A stretch of DNA of 64,000 nt from Allobosea thiooxidans (GCF_900168195.1 NZ_FUYX01000002.1:69501-133500); one strand, 5' to 3'; shown: positions 42,627 to 53,663, numbered from the stretch's first letter. The notes: a model not told the origin generated them from the letters alone. Translations and numbers: made by a program.

Positions 42627-43196
42627 TCAGCGCCCCATCGCGTAGAACTCGTCGTTCGGGCGCATGCTCGTCACATTGGCGAGGCGGTTCGACATGCCGA
42701 AGAAGGCCGCGATCGCGGCGATGTCCCAGATGTCGTCCTCGCTGAACCCGTGCTCCTGCAAGGCGGCGACGTCCTCATCCCCGACCTCGTAGGCGCGCGC
42801 CGAGACCTTCATGGCGAAGTCGAGCATCGCCTTCTGCCGGGGCGTGATGTCGGCCTTGCGGTAGTTGACCGCCACCTGGTCGGCGATCAGCGGGTTCTTG
42901 GCCCGCACGCGCAGGATCGCGCCATGGGCGACGACGCAATACTGGCACTGGTTGGCGTTGCTCGTCGCGACCACGATCATCTCGCGCTCGGCCTTGGTCA
43001 GCCCCTCCGCCTTGTTCATCAGGGCATCGTGATAGGCGAAGAAGGCGCGGAATTCGTCAGGGCGGTGCGCGAGCGTCAGGAAGACGTTCGGCACGAAGCC
43101 GGATTTTTCCTGCACGGCGAGGATGCGTTCGCGGATGTCGTCTGGCAACGCGTCGATCGCGGGGATCGGAAAGCGGCTGATGGCGGGCTGCGTCAT
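42627..43196 (-). CDS. AhpD/carboxymuconolactone-decarboxylase-like (peroxidase-related) protein
   Basis: A 189-residue alkylhydroperoxidase-like protein. The redox centre is Cys84-x-x-Cys87 followed by His91 (QCQYCVVAHG). ATG 43196 follows AAGGAACCGATGAC; a Met 13 codons upstream is less likely. It lies 78 bases downstream of the molybdoenzyme on the same strand and may be the tail of that operon, perhaps handling peroxides or recycling a thiol. Family function is poorly defined. Confidence 0.85.
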   Translation of the reverse strand: MTQPAISRFPIPAIDALPDDIRERILAVQEKSGFVPNVFLTLAHRPDEFRAFFAYHDALMNKAEGLTKAEREMIVVATSNANQCQYCVVAHGAILRVRAKNPLIADQVAVNYRKADITPRQKAMLDFAMKVSARAYEVGDEDVAALQEHGFSEDDIWDIAAIAAFFGMSNRLANVTSMRPNDEFYAMGR

Positions 43197-43274
43197 GTCA
43201 TCGGTTCCTTCTTGCGCGGACTTGGGGAAGGCCATCAGGGAGTGCGGCTCTTCCCTGCCTGGCGAAGGGCGGAG

Positions 43275-45587
43275 CTAGACGGCAACCAGCCGCTCCATCT
43301 GCTCGCGATAGTGTTCGATCGCATCGCCGGCCTCGCCTTCATAGGGCTCGATCCTGACCAGGCAGGTATGGGCCGAGCAGCCCTGGCCGAAGCGGGAGGT
43401 GCCGATGTCGACCGTCAGGACGTTCGGGTTGCCGGCGATGTCGAGGCCGCTATTGCCGGTTGGCGTGAACCAGGCGCCGGTCGGCAGGACGACGACCCTG
43501 CGCCGGACATCGTCGGTGAGCCGGGCGGTGGCCAGGCAGGCGCCACGCTCGTTCCAGAGCCGGATCGTCTGGCCGTCTGCGATGCCGAGCACGGCGGCGT
43601 CCTGCGGATGCAGGCGCGCCTGCTCGCGGCCGCCGCGTTTGGCGGCCAGGCTGGCGGGGCTCGTCTCGAGCTGGCTGTGCAGCCGGCCCTCCGGCTGATG
43701 CGAGATCAGGTGAAACTGATCGATCGCATCGGCCGCACCGAGCCATTCGACCGGCTCGATCCAGGCCGGGTGAGCCGGGCAGTCGTCGTAGCCGAGCGCG
43801 TCGAGGGTCTGGCTGCCGAGGACGATGCGCCCGCTCTCGGTGCCCAGTGCATTGTCCTCGGGCCGCTCGCGGAACTCCGACAGATAGGTGTGTTCGGCCT
43901 CTGTCGGGCAACGGGCATAGCCCTGGGTCCAGAAGGTGTCGAAATCCGGCATCGCGAAGCCGAGGCGCGCGGCGGCGTCCGCCCGGGTCGCCTCGTAGAG
44001 ATGGCGCAGCCAGCCCATTTCGTCGCGGCCCTCGTCGAAGGCCGGCCCGACGCCGAGCTTCTCGGCGATGGCGCGGAAGATCGCGAAATCGGAACGGGAA
44101 TCGCCGACGGGCCCGATCGCCTTGTGCATGGCGATGACGCAGTCCGAGCGCTTGTTGCCGGCGATGTCGTTGCGCTCGATCGAGGTGTTGGCCGGCAGCA
44201 CGATGTCGGCGCGCTGCGCGGTCGCCGTGAACATCGGGTCCTGGACGATGATCGTCTCGGGCCGCGTCCAGGCCTCGGCGAGACGGTTGAGGTCCTGATG
44301 ATGATGATAGGGGTTGCCGCCGGCCCAGTAGACCAGCCGCGCATCCGGATAGGTCCGGGTTTCGCCCTCGTAGCTGTATTCGCCGCCGGGGTTGAGCAGC
44401 ATGTCGCTGATCCGGGCGACGGGGATGAAGCTCTCCAGCGGCTTGCGCAGCTGCGGGAGCGCCGGCGATTTCGCGAGGTTGATCGGGGCCCCGACCCCGC
44501 CGAGCGAGGCATAGCCATAGCCGACGCCGCCGCCGGGAAGGCCGATCTGGCCGGTCATCGCCGCCAGCGCCAGCGCCGCCCAGAAGGGCTGCTCGCCATG
44601 ATGGGCCCGCTGCAGGCTCCAGCTCACCGTCAGCATGGAGCGGGTCTCGACCAGCCGCTGCGCCAGATCGGCGATCCATGCGGCATCGAGCCCGGTGATG
44701 CCGGCCGCCCAGGCTGCATCCTTGACCGCTCCGTCCCGGCTGCCGTCGAGATAGCAGATCAGCCGCTCGGAGCCGCTGGTGCAGCGTTCGAGGAAGGAGC
44801 GGTCATGCCGGCCCCGCTTCAGGATTTCGCCGGCGAGCCCGAGCATCAGGGCGGTGTCGGTGTTCGGCCGGATCGGCCACCATTCGGCAGCGACCCAGTC
44901 CGGGATGTCGTCGCGCAGCGGCGAAACCAGGATGACCTTCACGCCGCGCGCCGCGATCCTGTGCAGATGGGTCTCGAGCGCGTGGCTCGCGATGCCGCCG
45001 GCCTCGTTCTGCGCGGTCCGCGGCGAGAGCGCGCCGAAGACGACCAGCGTCTCGGTATGCTCGGCGACGGTGTCGAGGGTGTTGGCCTGGCCGCCGCAGG
45101 CGCCGTCATCGCCCAGCGTGTGGCGCAGGATCACCGGGCCGGCCGCGATCGAATAGGTGTCGACATGGCCGGTATAGCCGCCGACCAGGTTCAGCATGCG
45201 CTTCAACTGCGAGGGGGCGTGGTGGAAGCGCCCGCAGCTCGTCCAGCCATAGGAGCCGGCGAAGATCGAGGCGTTGCCGAAGCTTTCCGAGACGCGCCGG
45301 ATCTCGCCGGCGACGAGCGAGGTGGCCTCGTCCCAGCTCACCGGCACGAAACGGTCGCTTCCCCGGCCGCGGCGGTCGCTGTTCTCGCGGTTTTCCAGCC
45401 AGCCCGAGCGAACCAGCGGCGTCAGGACGCGGCGCTCCGTGCTCGCCCAGTCGCGCACCGACTGGTTGATCGGCGACGGCGAGGGATCGTGCTCGAAGGG
45501 CTCGATCCCGACGATCCGGCCGTCCTCGACCAGGATCGTGTAGGCGCCCCAGTGACTGCAATGCGGGAAGCGCCGGACCTTGCTCAT
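43275..45587 (-). CDS. molybdopterin S-/N-oxide reductase (BisC/DMSO-reductase family)
   Basis: A 770-residue bis-MGD enzyme. It lacks an iron-sulfur N-terminus and any signal peptide, so it is cytoplasmic like biotin sulfoxide reductase BisC. Ser117 in SYGWTSCGRFHH is the expected molybdenum-ligand serine of this branch. GGYTGHVDTYS, VYWAGGNPYHHHQDLNRL and ANTSIERNDIAGNKRS match the cofactor-binding regions. The start ATG overlaps the CoA-transferase stop in ATGA. Being coupled to three CoA-transferase genes is unusual: it may reduce an S- or N-oxide group on a carboxylate handled as a CoA ester. A broader methionine/biotin sulfoxide role is also possible. Confidence 0.9.
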   Translation of the reverse strand: MSKVRRFPHCSHWGAYTILVEDGRIVGIEPFEHDPSPSPINQSVRDWASTERRVLTPLVRSGWLENRENSDRRGRGSDRFVPVSWDEATSLVAGEIRRVSESFGNASIFAGSYGWTSCGRFHHAPSQLKRMLNLVGGYTGHVDTYSIAAGPVILRHTLGDDGACGGQANTLDTVAEHTETLVVFGALSPRTAQNEAGGIASHALETHLHRIAARGVKVILVSPLRDDIPDWVAAEWWPIRPNTDTALMLGLAGEILKRGRHDRSFLERCTSGSERLICYLDGSRDGAVKDAAWAAGITGLDAAWIADLAQRLVETRSMLTVSWSLQRAHHGEQPFWAALALAAMTGQIGLPGGGVGYGYASLGGVGAPINLAKSPALPQLRKPLESFIPVARISDMLLNPGGEYSYEGETRTYPDARLVYWAGGNPYHHHQDLNRLAEAWTRPETIIVQDPMFTATAQRADIVLPANTSIERNDIAGNKRSDCVIAMHKAIGPVGDSRSDFAIFRAIAEKLGVGPAFDEGRDEMGWLRHLYEATRADAAARLGFAMPDFDTFWTQGYARCPTEAEHTYLSEFRERPEDNALGTESGRIVLGSQTLDALGYDDCPAHPAWIEPVEWLGAADAIDQFHLISHQPEGRLHSQLETSPASLAAKRGGREQARLHPQDAAVLGIADGQTIRLWNERGACLATARLTDDVRRRVVVLPTGAWFTPTGNSGLDIAGNPNVLTVDIGTSRFGQGCSAHTCLVRIEPYEGEAGDAIEHYREQMERLVAV

Positions 45588-46825
45588 CCGTGCACCTTCT
45601 GTCGGTCGGCCGCCTTCGCGTCCGTTTCGGGGTCTTGCGCCTCGTCTGCCGGCGCGAAGCCCGGCAAGGCATCGGCGAAGAGATCGCCCTGCACGCCGGC
45701 CTCGGCGAGGATCGCGGCGGTGTGCTCGCCGAAGCGCGGCGGCGCCATGCGGTAGCTGGCCGGAGTCCGCGACAGCTTGATCGGGCTGCCGGTGCCGCGA
45801 TAGGCCCCGATATCGACCACCATCCCGCGGTGATGCGTATGCGGATCGGCCATCACCTGGTCGATGTTGCGGACGGCGCCGCAGGGCACGCCGGACTTGA
45901 TCAGGCGCTCGGCCAGCGGGGCGCAATCGAAGCCCGCCATCGCGGTCTCGAGATCGAGCTTGAGCGCATCGCGGTTGATGTTGCGGTCCTTGTTGGTGGC
46001 GTAGCGTGGGTCCTCCGCCAGTTCCGGCCGGCCGATGACCTTGCAGAGCGTGGCGAATTGCCGGTTGTTGCCGACGGCCAGGAAGAGCGGCGCATCGCGC
46101 GTGGCGAAGACGTCGTAGGGGGTGATGTTGGGATGGGCGTTGCCGGAACGCCCGGCGACCTTCCCCGACAGATAGTAGTTCGGCAGGTGCGGATGCAGCA
46201 GGGAGACCCCGCAATCATAGAGCGTCGTCTCGACGAACTGCCCCTTGCCGCTCGTAGCCCGTTCCTGCAGCGCCATCAGGATGCCGATCACGGCATTGAG
46301 GCCCGTCACCATGTCGACGACGGGCAGCCCCACCCGCAGCGGCTCGCCGCCGAGCTCGCCATTGACGCTCATGATGCCGGCGGACGCCTGGATCGCGGCG
46401 TCGTAGCCGGGCAGGCCGCCGAGCGGGCCGTCCGCGCCGAAGCCCGAGACGCGGCAATGGACGAGGCGCGGGAAGCGTCGTTCCAGCTCCTCGCGCCCGA
46501 GGCCCCAGCGCTCGAGCGTGCCGGTCTTGAAGTTCTCGATGAAGACGTCGGCGCTCTCCAGCAGGCGCAGCAGCAGCTCGCGGCCGGCCTCCTGCGTCAG
46601 GTCGAGCGCCATGCCGCGCTTGTTGCGGTTGAGGCCGAGGAAATAGCTCGCCGCGCCGTCGAGGAAGGGCGGGCCCCAGCCGCGCGTCTCGTCGCCCGCG
46701 GGCGGCTCGATCTTGATGACGTCGGCGCCATGGTCGCCGAGGATCTGGCCGGCATAGGGGCCGCCGAGAACGCGGCTGGCATCGATCACCTTGATGTCGG
46801 CGAGGGAGCCGGTGCGAGAAGTCAT
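45584..46825 (-). CDS. family III CoA-transferase (CaiB/BaiF type)
   Basis: A 413-residue class III CoA-transferase. LADIKVIDASRVLGGPYAGQ opens the fold, and ENFKTGTLERWGLG and GFGADGPLGGLPGYDAAIQA follow. The nucleophilic aspartate is Asp171 (LPVVDMVTG). ATG 46825 has AGGACAGGAC before it; an upstream open stretch is arginine-rich and not part of the protein. It lies 37 bases after gctB-like gene. Such enzymes move CoA between carboxylic acids. The substrate is unknown. Confidence 0.93.
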   Translation of the reverse strand: MTSRTGSLADIKVIDASRVLGGPYAGQILGDHGADVIKIEPPAGDETRGWGPPFLDGAASYFLGLNRNKRGMALDLTQEAGRELLLRLLESADVFIENFKTGTLERWGLGREELERRFPRLVHCRVSGFGADGPLGGLPGYDAAIQASAGIMSVNGELGGEPLRVGLPVVDMVTGLNAVIGILMALQERATSGKGQFVETTLYDCGVSLLHPHLPNYYLSGKVAGRSGNAHPNITPYDVFATRDAPLFLAVGNNRQFATLCKVIGRPELAEDPRYATNKDRNINRDALKLDLETAMAGFDCAPLAERLIKSGVPCGAVRNIDQVMADPHTHHRGMVVDIGAYRGTGSPIKLSRTPASYRMAPPRFGEHTAAILAEAGVQGDLFADALPGFAPADEAQDPETDAKAADRQKVHG

Positions 46826-46862
46826 GTCCTGTCCTGCTGGCTGTCTCGGGCGGATCGGCGCG

Positions 46863-47612
46863 TCACGCATGGATCTCGCGCCGCATCTGGCTTGCGAATT
46901 CGGGATAGGTTTCCGAGAGCTCGTGCATGACCTGTCCGCGCAGGAGGTCAAGCGTCGCCCGGTCGGGCAGCTCGGTCTGCGGCGGCCGGTCGGCATGCTC
47001 GAATCTGAAGCCCGTCGCCTCCCGGACCTCGTCGAGCCCATGGCCGGGGTGGAGGCTCTCCAGCGTGAAGCCGGGGCGGGCCTTGTCGAAGCTGAACAAC
47101 GCCTTGCCGGTCAGCAGCGCCATCGGCCCGCCGGTCCGGTAGATGCCGGGCTCGCTGATGCCGGGCGCGCTGGTGAAGTCGACCTTTTCGACGAAGACGC
47201 GCGGGCTGTGCTCCTCGCGGAAGAGGATGACGCGGGGCACGACGAAATAGAGATAGGCCGAGCCGAAGGAGCCGGGCCAGCGTGGCGCCGATACCGGATA
47301 GTCGCCGATGCCGACGAGGTTGATGTTGCCGTGTCCGTCGATCTGACCGCCGCCGAGGAAGAAGGCGTCGATCCGCCCCTGGCCGGCACAGTCGAACAGT
47401 TCGACCGAGCCGTTCGTGAAGAAATTGTGCTCGACGGAGCCGAGGATCGAGATCCGGACCGGCGGTGCGCCGGCGCGCTGCTTCAGGGCGCGCAGCAGCA
47501 TGGCGCCGGCGGCCGGAATCGGCGAGGAGGCGCCGACCGCGACATGCCGGACGCCGTCGAGCAGGCGCGCGATCGTCGTGATCAGAATCTCGCGGGGATG
47601 GATGTCCGTCAT
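46863..47612 (-). CDS. two-component CoA-transferase, beta subunit (GctB-like)
   Basis: A 249-residue family I CoA-transferase subunit. Segments VAVGASSPIPAAGAMLL, ILGSVEHNFFTNGSVELFD (with the candidate catalytic glutamate) and FFLGGGQIDGHGNINLVGIG match the glutaconate/ketoacid CoA-transferase B fold. Its start overlaps the alpha-subunit stop by four bases (ATGA), so the pair is made in equal amounts. Relatives act on glutaconate, 3-oxoadipate or steroid-ring acids. Confidence 0.88.
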   Translation of the reverse strand: MTDIHPREILITTIARLLDGVRHVAVGASSPIPAAGAMLLRALKQRAGAPPVRISILGSVEHNFFTNGSVELFDCAGQGRIDAFFLGGGQIDGHGNINLVGIGDYPVSAPRWPGSFGSAYLYFVVPRVILFREEHSPRVFVEKVDFTSAPGISEPGIYRTGGPMALLTGKALFSFDKARPGFTLESLHPGHGLDEVREATGFRFEHADRPPQTELPDRATLDLLRGQVMHELSETYPEFASQMRREIHA

Positions 47613-48424
47613 CGACCGGATTCCTGCAACTGCCCGGCCGGTGCCGCGGCCATGTACTCGGCGAAACCCTCCGCCGTGCGCGCGGCCTTGGCGTAGCGCA
47701 GGATCTCGGCGGTATCGGTCGCATACTCGCCCCAGAGACCATAGGGCCAGGCGCCGCGGGGGGCGACCGCGACTTCCGTCACATAGAGCGCGGGCAGGGT
47801 TCCGGCGGCGCTCATCTCGTTGCCGAGCAGGTTCTCCTCGACGATGCGCTCGACCGTGACCAGGGTCTGCTGCGCGGCATAGGCCATCGCGGCGAGCTCG
47901 CGCCGCCGCCCGATCCAGACATTGCCGTGGCGATCCGCCATCGGCGCATGGAAGATCGCGATGTCCGGCCTTGCGGCGGGGATCAGCACGATCGGGTCGC
48001 TATCCTCGGCGAAGGGATTGTCGATGACCCGCCAATCCGGCCGGAAGCGGAGGATGTCGCTGCCGATGATGCCGCGCAGGGGCTGGAAGGGATTGCCCTT
48101 CTGCGCGGCCATGAGCGCGGCATGGATCGCCGGGCAGGTCGCGTCCCTGACGACGATGCAGCCTTCCGCGATCGCCTGGTTGAAGCGCGGCGCGCCGCCG
48201 GCTTCGCCGAGCGAGACCGCGCTGGTCTCGACCGACCGGACGAGCCCGGCGCCGACCAGCTGGTCGACCTGCAGGCCGCCGGTGGGGACGCAGAAAAGGT
48301 CGAGGTCGCCGGCGCCATGCGCGATCAGGGCCTGGGTCATCGCCATCGAGACTCCGGCGTAATCGACCGGCAAAGCCAGCTGCATCCCCGCCTCGACACG
48401 GCGCGCCATGCCCTGCAGGTCCAT
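47609..48424 (-). CDS. two-component CoA-transferase, alpha subunit (GctA-like)
   Basis: A 271-residue subunit with DLDLFCVPTGGLQVDQLVGA near residue 40, FNQAIAEG, GIIGSDIL and ADRHGNVWIGRRRELAAMA, all typical of GctA. ATG 48424 follows GGAGGGACGCG. It is the first gene of the five-gene minus-strand operon. The GTTC-N9-GAAC operator at 48477 lies 52 bases upstream. Confidence 0.88.
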   Translation of the reverse strand: MDLQGMARRVEAGMQLALPVDYAGVSMAMTQALIAHGAGDLDLFCVPTGGLQVDQLVGAGLVRSVETSAVSLGEAGGAPRFNQAIAEGCIVVRDATCPAIHAALMAAQKGNPFQPLRGIIGSDILRFRPDWRVIDNPFAEDSDPIVLIPAARPDIAIFHAPMADRHGNVWIGRRRELAAMAYAAQQTLVTVERIVEENLLGNEMSAAGTLPALYVTEVAVAPRGAWPYGLWGEYATDTAEILRYAKAARTAEGFAEYMAAAPAGQLQESGR

Positions 48425-48476
48425 CGCGTCCCTCCGTTTCCGCCCTGACGCCGTCAGCGAACCGTGGCGTCGTCAT

Positions 48477-48493
48477 GTTCTAAATTATAGAAC
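48477..48493. promoter_or_regulatory. IclR-type operator before the CoA-transferase operon
   Basis: GTTCTAAATTATAGAAC has perfect 6-base arms (GTTCTA/TAGAAC) and the same 17-base GTTC-N9-GAAC layout as the site at 1919. It sits in an AT-rich island of the divergent promoter. Binding by an IclR protein is inferred. Confidence 0.68.
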
Positions 48494-48648
48494 GATATTC
48501 TGAAAAATAACGTAGCGGCCTGCCAATCGCGCTGTCAATACGGCCATGGGCGGGCTCATTCGATGTCGCTCGTCATCCATCTCCGGCCCTGATGAGACAG
48601 CTTGACAGCGTCGCGATCAAGCTGATTATTGAAAGAAAACAGAATAGC

Positions 48649-48665
48649 GTTCTACATTTCAGAAC
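48649..48665. promoter_or_regulatory. IclR-type operator before the Pot-type ABC operon
   Basis: GTTCTACATTTCAGAAC has 5-base perfect arms and the identical GTTC-N9-GAAC spacing; its left arm GTTCTAC equals that at 1919. It is 15 bases before the ATPase start, a position that would block transcription or translation start. Confidence 0.66.
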
Positions 48666-48680
48666 ACTGGGAGAAACGCG

Positions 48681-49819
<1,139 letters not shown>

Positions 49820-49823
<4 letters not shown>

Positions 49824-51610
49824 GCGCCGCCGCGACCAGCTTCGCCGACCAGAGACACGGCAGCCTCCGCGGCAGGCTTTCGAACCCCGCGCTGCTCCTG
49901 CTGCCGGCCGGGCTCTTCCTCGGCTTCATCTACCTGCTGCCGGTCATCGACCTCGTCCGCCTCAGCGTCGGCGGGCCGACATGGTCGACCTTCTTCGAGC
50001 GGGTTTTCTCGGTGCCGCTCTACTGGGATTCGCTCGTTCGGACGATGCAGATATCCCTGACGGTCGCGACCCTGTGCCTGCTGCTGGGCTATCCGACGGC
50101 GCTCCTTATCCGGCGCACCTCCGGCATCACCCAGATCTTGATCACCGCGGCGGTGATCCTGCCCTATTTCATCGCGATTCTGATCCGCACCTATGCCTGG
50201 ATGGTGCTGCTTGGCCGGAACGGCCCAGTGAACAAGCTTCTGGTCGGGCTCGGCCTCCTCAGCGAGCCGGCCCAGCTGCTGTTCAATCGCGGCACGGTCC
50301 TGCTCGGCATGACGGCGGTGCTGCTGCCGATCATGGTGCTCAGCATCTATTCCAGCGTGTCGCGCCTCGATGCGGCCCTGCCACGCGCCGCCCAGGCTTC
50401 CGGCGCCGGGCCGATCGCCACCTTCTGGCGCATCATGCTGCCGCTCACCCTGCCAGGGATGGGGGCGGGCTTCCTGCTCGTCTTCGTGGCCGCGCTCGGC
50501 TTCTTCATCACGCCGACCCTGCTGGGCGGGCCGGGCGACCAGATGTTCGCCATGCACATCGTCCAGCAGGCCGATTTCATCAACAGCGAGGGCTTCCTTC
50601 AGGCGCTTGCCGTCGTGCTGCTGGTCATCACCCTGCTCTTCGTCGGCGTCGCCGGCCACTTCCTCGGCTTCGAATTCATCTGGGGCGGCAGCAGGGCCGC
50701 CGGCGCGGCGGGGCAGGCGAGCGCCGCCGACGCCGGCGAGGGCGGCGCGCCGCGGCGCAGCCTCCTGAGCGGCCTCGCCGACCGGGTCGGCTGGCCCGTC
50801 CTGCGGCTGCTCGGCCGGCTCAGCCCCGCCTGGGGCAGCTGGACCGTCTTCATCCTGGCCGGGGCGGTGATCGCGACGCTGATCCTGCCGATCCTGGTGG
50901 TGATGGTGATCTCGTTCAGCAGCGCCTCCTACCTCACCTTCCCGCCACCAGGCTTCTCGCTGCGCTGGTACGAGAAATTCTTCTCCGATCCGAACTGGAT
51001 GGACGCCTTCTGGCATTCCACGGTGATCGCCGCCGCCTCGGCCGTGATCTCGGTGGTGCTCGGCGCCTGCGCCGCGATGGGGATCGTGCGCAGCGAGATC
51101 CGCGGCAAGTCGGTGATCATGCTCCTGCTGGTGAGCCCGGTCATCGTGCCGCCGGTCGTGCTCGGCCTCTCGCTCTACAGCCTGTTCCTGCGCTTCGATC
51201 TGGTGGGGTCGATCTGGGGCCTGGCCTCGGCCCATGCGATCGGCGGCATCCCGCTCGTCGTGATCATCGTCTCGGCCGCGCTCCAGGGCGTCGACCGACG
51301 CCTCGAGCAGGCGGCGGCCCTGCATGGCGCGTCCCCGCTCACCGTCTTCCGCACGGTGACGCTGCCGGCGATCGCACCCGGCCTGGCGGCGGCGACCTTC
51401 TTCGCCTTCCTGCACTCGTTCGACGAGCTGGTGCTGTCGCTGTTCCTGTCGAGCGCGCAGCTCAAGACGCTGCCGCTGATGCTCTGGGCCGACATCAACT
51501 ACCAGCTCAACCCGGTCCTCGCGGTGGTCTCCTCGCTTGAGGTCCTGCTGGTCGTGATCGGGCTCGCGCTCGCGGGCCCGGTGCTGGCGCGCACCCGCGC
51601 CGGCGCCTGA
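49820..51610 (+). CDS. fused ABC permease (PotB-PotC type)
   Basis: A 596-residue protein joining two permeases normally made separately. The N-terminal half (about 25-290) has PotB-like segments and the EAA loop AAQASGAGPIATFWRIMLPL. A charged, alanine/glycine-rich linker at about 290-320 follows. The C-terminal half (about 335-590) is PotC-like with the loop AAALHGASPLTVFRTVTLPA. GTG 49820 in a GTGA overlap with the ATPase is the likely start. It forms the whole membrane channel in one chain; fused Pot-type permeases occur in other proteobacteria. Confidence 0.9.
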
Positions 51611-51648
51611 TGCGCACACAACGAAAGAAAGAGAGAGGGAGGAAAGAC

Positions 51649-52740
51649 ATGGTGCAACGCATGACGATCTGGCGGGTGCTGCCCGCCCTGGCCGCGATGG
51701 CGCTGCCGCTCGGCCTGGCGCAGGGCGCGCAGGCCCAGAGCAAGGAGGTGATCGTGCAGGATCCGGGCGGCGCCTATGGCGAAGCCCTGCGCAAGATCAT
51801 GTACGGGCCGTTCGAGAAGGAGACGGGCATCAAGGTCGTGACCGTCCAGGAGGCGCGCAGCGGCCCGCGGCTGAAGGCCCAGGCCGAAGCCGGCAAGGCC
51901 TCCTGGGACCTCGCTTTCATCTTCGACCAGGAAACCAAGATCCTCGGCGACTGCTGCCTGGCGGAGATCGACTACAAGAAGCTCTCCGAATCCGCGCAGA
52001 AGACGCTCGCCGCGATGCCGGACAACCTCAAGCGGCCCAAGGGCGTGGCGCTGCAGGTCATCGGCGTCGGCCTCGCCTGGAACAAGGACAAGTACAAGGC
52101 CGGTGCCGAGCCGCAGAACTGGGCCGATTTCTGGGATGTGAAGAAGTTCCCGGGGCGGCGCTGCATGCCGGCCTGGTCGCGCTTCACCTTCGAGGCGGCG
52201 CTGATGGCGGACGGCGTGCCGAAGGACAAACTCTATCCGATCGACATGGAGCGGGCGCTGAAGAAGCTCGCCGAGATCAAGCCGCATGTGACGAAATGGT
52301 GGACCACCGCCGCCCAGCCGCCGCAGCTCCTGCTCGATGGCGAGGCCGACATGTGCATGGCCTATACCGGTTCGATGAGCAAATTCGCGCTCGAGGGCGC
52401 GCCGGTGGCGATCTCCTGGAACCAGGGCTTCGTCTATTACGACTTCTTCTCGATCCCGAAGGGCGCGCCGAACTACGAGAACGCGCTGAAGGTGCTGTCC
52501 TGGCGGCTCGACCCCAAGCGCGCGGCGACGCTCACCTCGAACTTCCCGGTCGCGCTGCCTTCCTCCGTCGTCTTCGACGCGGCGGACCCGAAGATCAGCG
52601 GCTCCTGGGCGAACAACCCCAAGAATCTCGCCCAGGCGATCGAGTGGAGCCCGGATTATTGGGGGGCGACCTCTCCCGACGGCCGCTCGACCAATGAGGA
52701 GCACGGCCAGGAAAAGCTCAACGCGCTCTTGGCGAAGTAG
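51649..52740 (+). CDS. Pot-type ABC transporter solute-binding protein
   Basis: A 363-residue extracellular solute-binding protein. The leader ends QGAQAQ, then SKEVIVQDPGGAYGEALRKI opens the mature lobe. VGLAWNKDKYKAG, MAYTGSMSKFALEGAPVAIS and YYDFFSIPKGAPN are PotD/FbpA-like. ATG 51649 follows GGGAGGAAAGAC. The final gene of the importer, it is followed by a hairpin. Relatives bind polyamines, iron, thiamine or aminocarboxylates, so the ligand is open. Confidence 0.92.
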   Translation: MVQRMTIWRVLPALAAMALPLGLAQGAQAQSKEVIVQDPGGAYGEALRKIMYGPFEKETGIKVVTVQEARSGPRLKAQAEAGKASWDLAFIFDQETKILGDCCLAEIDYKKLSESAQKTLAAMPDNLKRPKGVALQVIGVGLAWNKDKYKAGAEPQNWADFWDVKKFPGRRCMPAWSRFTFEAALMADGVPKDKLYPIDMERALKKLAEIKPHVTKWWTTAAQPPQLLLDGEADMCMAYTGSMSKFALEGAPVAISWNQGFVYYDFFSIPKGAPNYENALKVLSWRLDPKRAATLTSNFPVALPSSVVFDAADPKISGSWANNPKNLAQAIEWSPDYWGATSPDGRSTNEEHGQEKLNALLAK

Positions 52741-52750
52741 CCGTTCGCGG

Positions 52751-52777
52751 AGGCGGCCGCCGGCAGGCGGCCGTCTT
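52751..52777 (+). terminator. hairpin after the Pot-type binding protein
   Basis: GGCCGCC (52755-52761) and GGCGGCC (52766-52772) pair around GGCA, extended by AGGC with GTCT, and followed by TCTT. It lies 10 bases after the stop and probably ends or attenuates the importer message before the IclR gene. Confidence 0.5.
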
Positions 52778-52835
52778 CCCGCGGAGCGCGGCCGGGAATA
52801 GAGATTAGCCAGGTTCAGGAGACCGGGTTTACACG

Positions 52836-53594
52836 ATGGACAAGGCGTTCACGAAGGGGCTGCGGCTCCTCGAGGTCCTGGCGCGCAGCGACAAGCCTCG
52901 CGGGATCACCGATCTCGCGAAGGAACTGGAATTCACCAAGAGCAATGTGCACCGCCTGCTGGCGACCTTGCAGGCGCAGGGCTTCGTCCGGCAGATGCCG
53001 CCGCCGAGCAGCACCTATGAGCTGACGCTGAAGATCTGGGAGCTTGGAAGCAAAGTCGTCCGGCGCCTCGACCTCGTCTCCATCGCGCGGCCGGCCATGG
53101 AGAAACTGGCCCAGGCGACGGGCGAAACGGTTCATCTCTCCGTGCTCGACGACACCGACGTGGTCTATGTCGACAAGATCGAGAGCAAGCATCAGATCAG
53201 GGCCCATACCAGCGTCGGCATGCGCGCGCCGGCCTTTGCGATGGCGACCGGCAAGGCGATGCTGGCGCATGAGCCAGACGAGGCGCTCGACCGCTTCCGG
53301 CCGCTCTTCAAGCGCTACACCGCGACGACGCGGGTGACGCCCGAGGAACTCATGGCCGATATCCGGCAGATCCGGCAGCAGGGCTACGCGACGGTGCTGC
53401 AGGGCGAGTGGCGTGACGGGATCGCGGCCTGTGCCTGCGCGATCCTCGGCCAGGCCGGTGAAGTCGCCGGTGCGATCGGCATATCGGGCCCGGACTCCCG
53501 GCTGAAGCGGAAGGAACTGAAGCAGTTCTCGGAAGACGTCCGGGAGGCGGCGCGCTCGATCAGTGCGGCGCTCGGCCATCTGCCACGGCATTGA
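52836..53594 (+). CDS. IclR-family regulator
   Basis: A 252-residue regulator of standard IclR layout: winged helix with FTKSNVHRLLATLQAQGFV (residues about 33-51), then the effector domain with ETVHLSVLDDTDVVYVDKIE and AFAMATGKAMLAH. Unlike the fused IclR at 158-1864 it ends after the effector domain. It lies downstream of the Pot-type operon and before the AcuI-like gene. It most likely controls the two divergent operons and the aldolase operon through the shared palindromes. Confidence 0.93.
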   Translation: MDKAFTKGLRLLEVLARSDKPRGITDLAKELEFTKSNVHRLLATLQAQGFVRQMPPPSSTYELTLKIWELGSKVVRRLDLVSIARPAMEKLAQATGETVHLSVLDDTDVVYVDKIESKHQIRAHTSVGMRAPAFAMATGKAMLAHEPDEALDRFRPLFKRYTATTRVTPEELMADIRQIRQQGYATVLQGEWRDGIAACACAILGQAGEVAGAIGISGPDSRLKRKELKQFSEDVREAARSISAALGHLPRH

Positions 53595-53663
53595 GAACAG
53601 CGGCATGCGCGGGCCGGCGCATCCGGCAAAACGAAATCATCGCAACAGCGAGAAGGTCGAACC

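Noticed and set aside
42750-45755. A roughly 1000-codon open frame on the plus strand opposite the molybdoenzyme
   Set aside because: It mirrors the real genes on the other strand, is dominated by Arg, Asp, Gly and His, and shows no family motif. It is an antisense by-product of high GC.
43275-46214. A possible CoA-transferase/molybdoenzyme fusion, because the molybdoenzyme frame stays open far upstream
   Set aside because: The upstream part is out of frame with the CoA-transferase and non-coding in character. The real start is the ATGA overlap at 45587.
45584-46825. DMSP CoA-transferase/lyase DddD, suggested by nearby sulfoxide-type reductase and AcuI-like gene
   Set aside because: DddD is a much longer protein with two CaiB-like domains. 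This gene has one domain of ordinary length, so a DMSP pathway is only a loose analogy.
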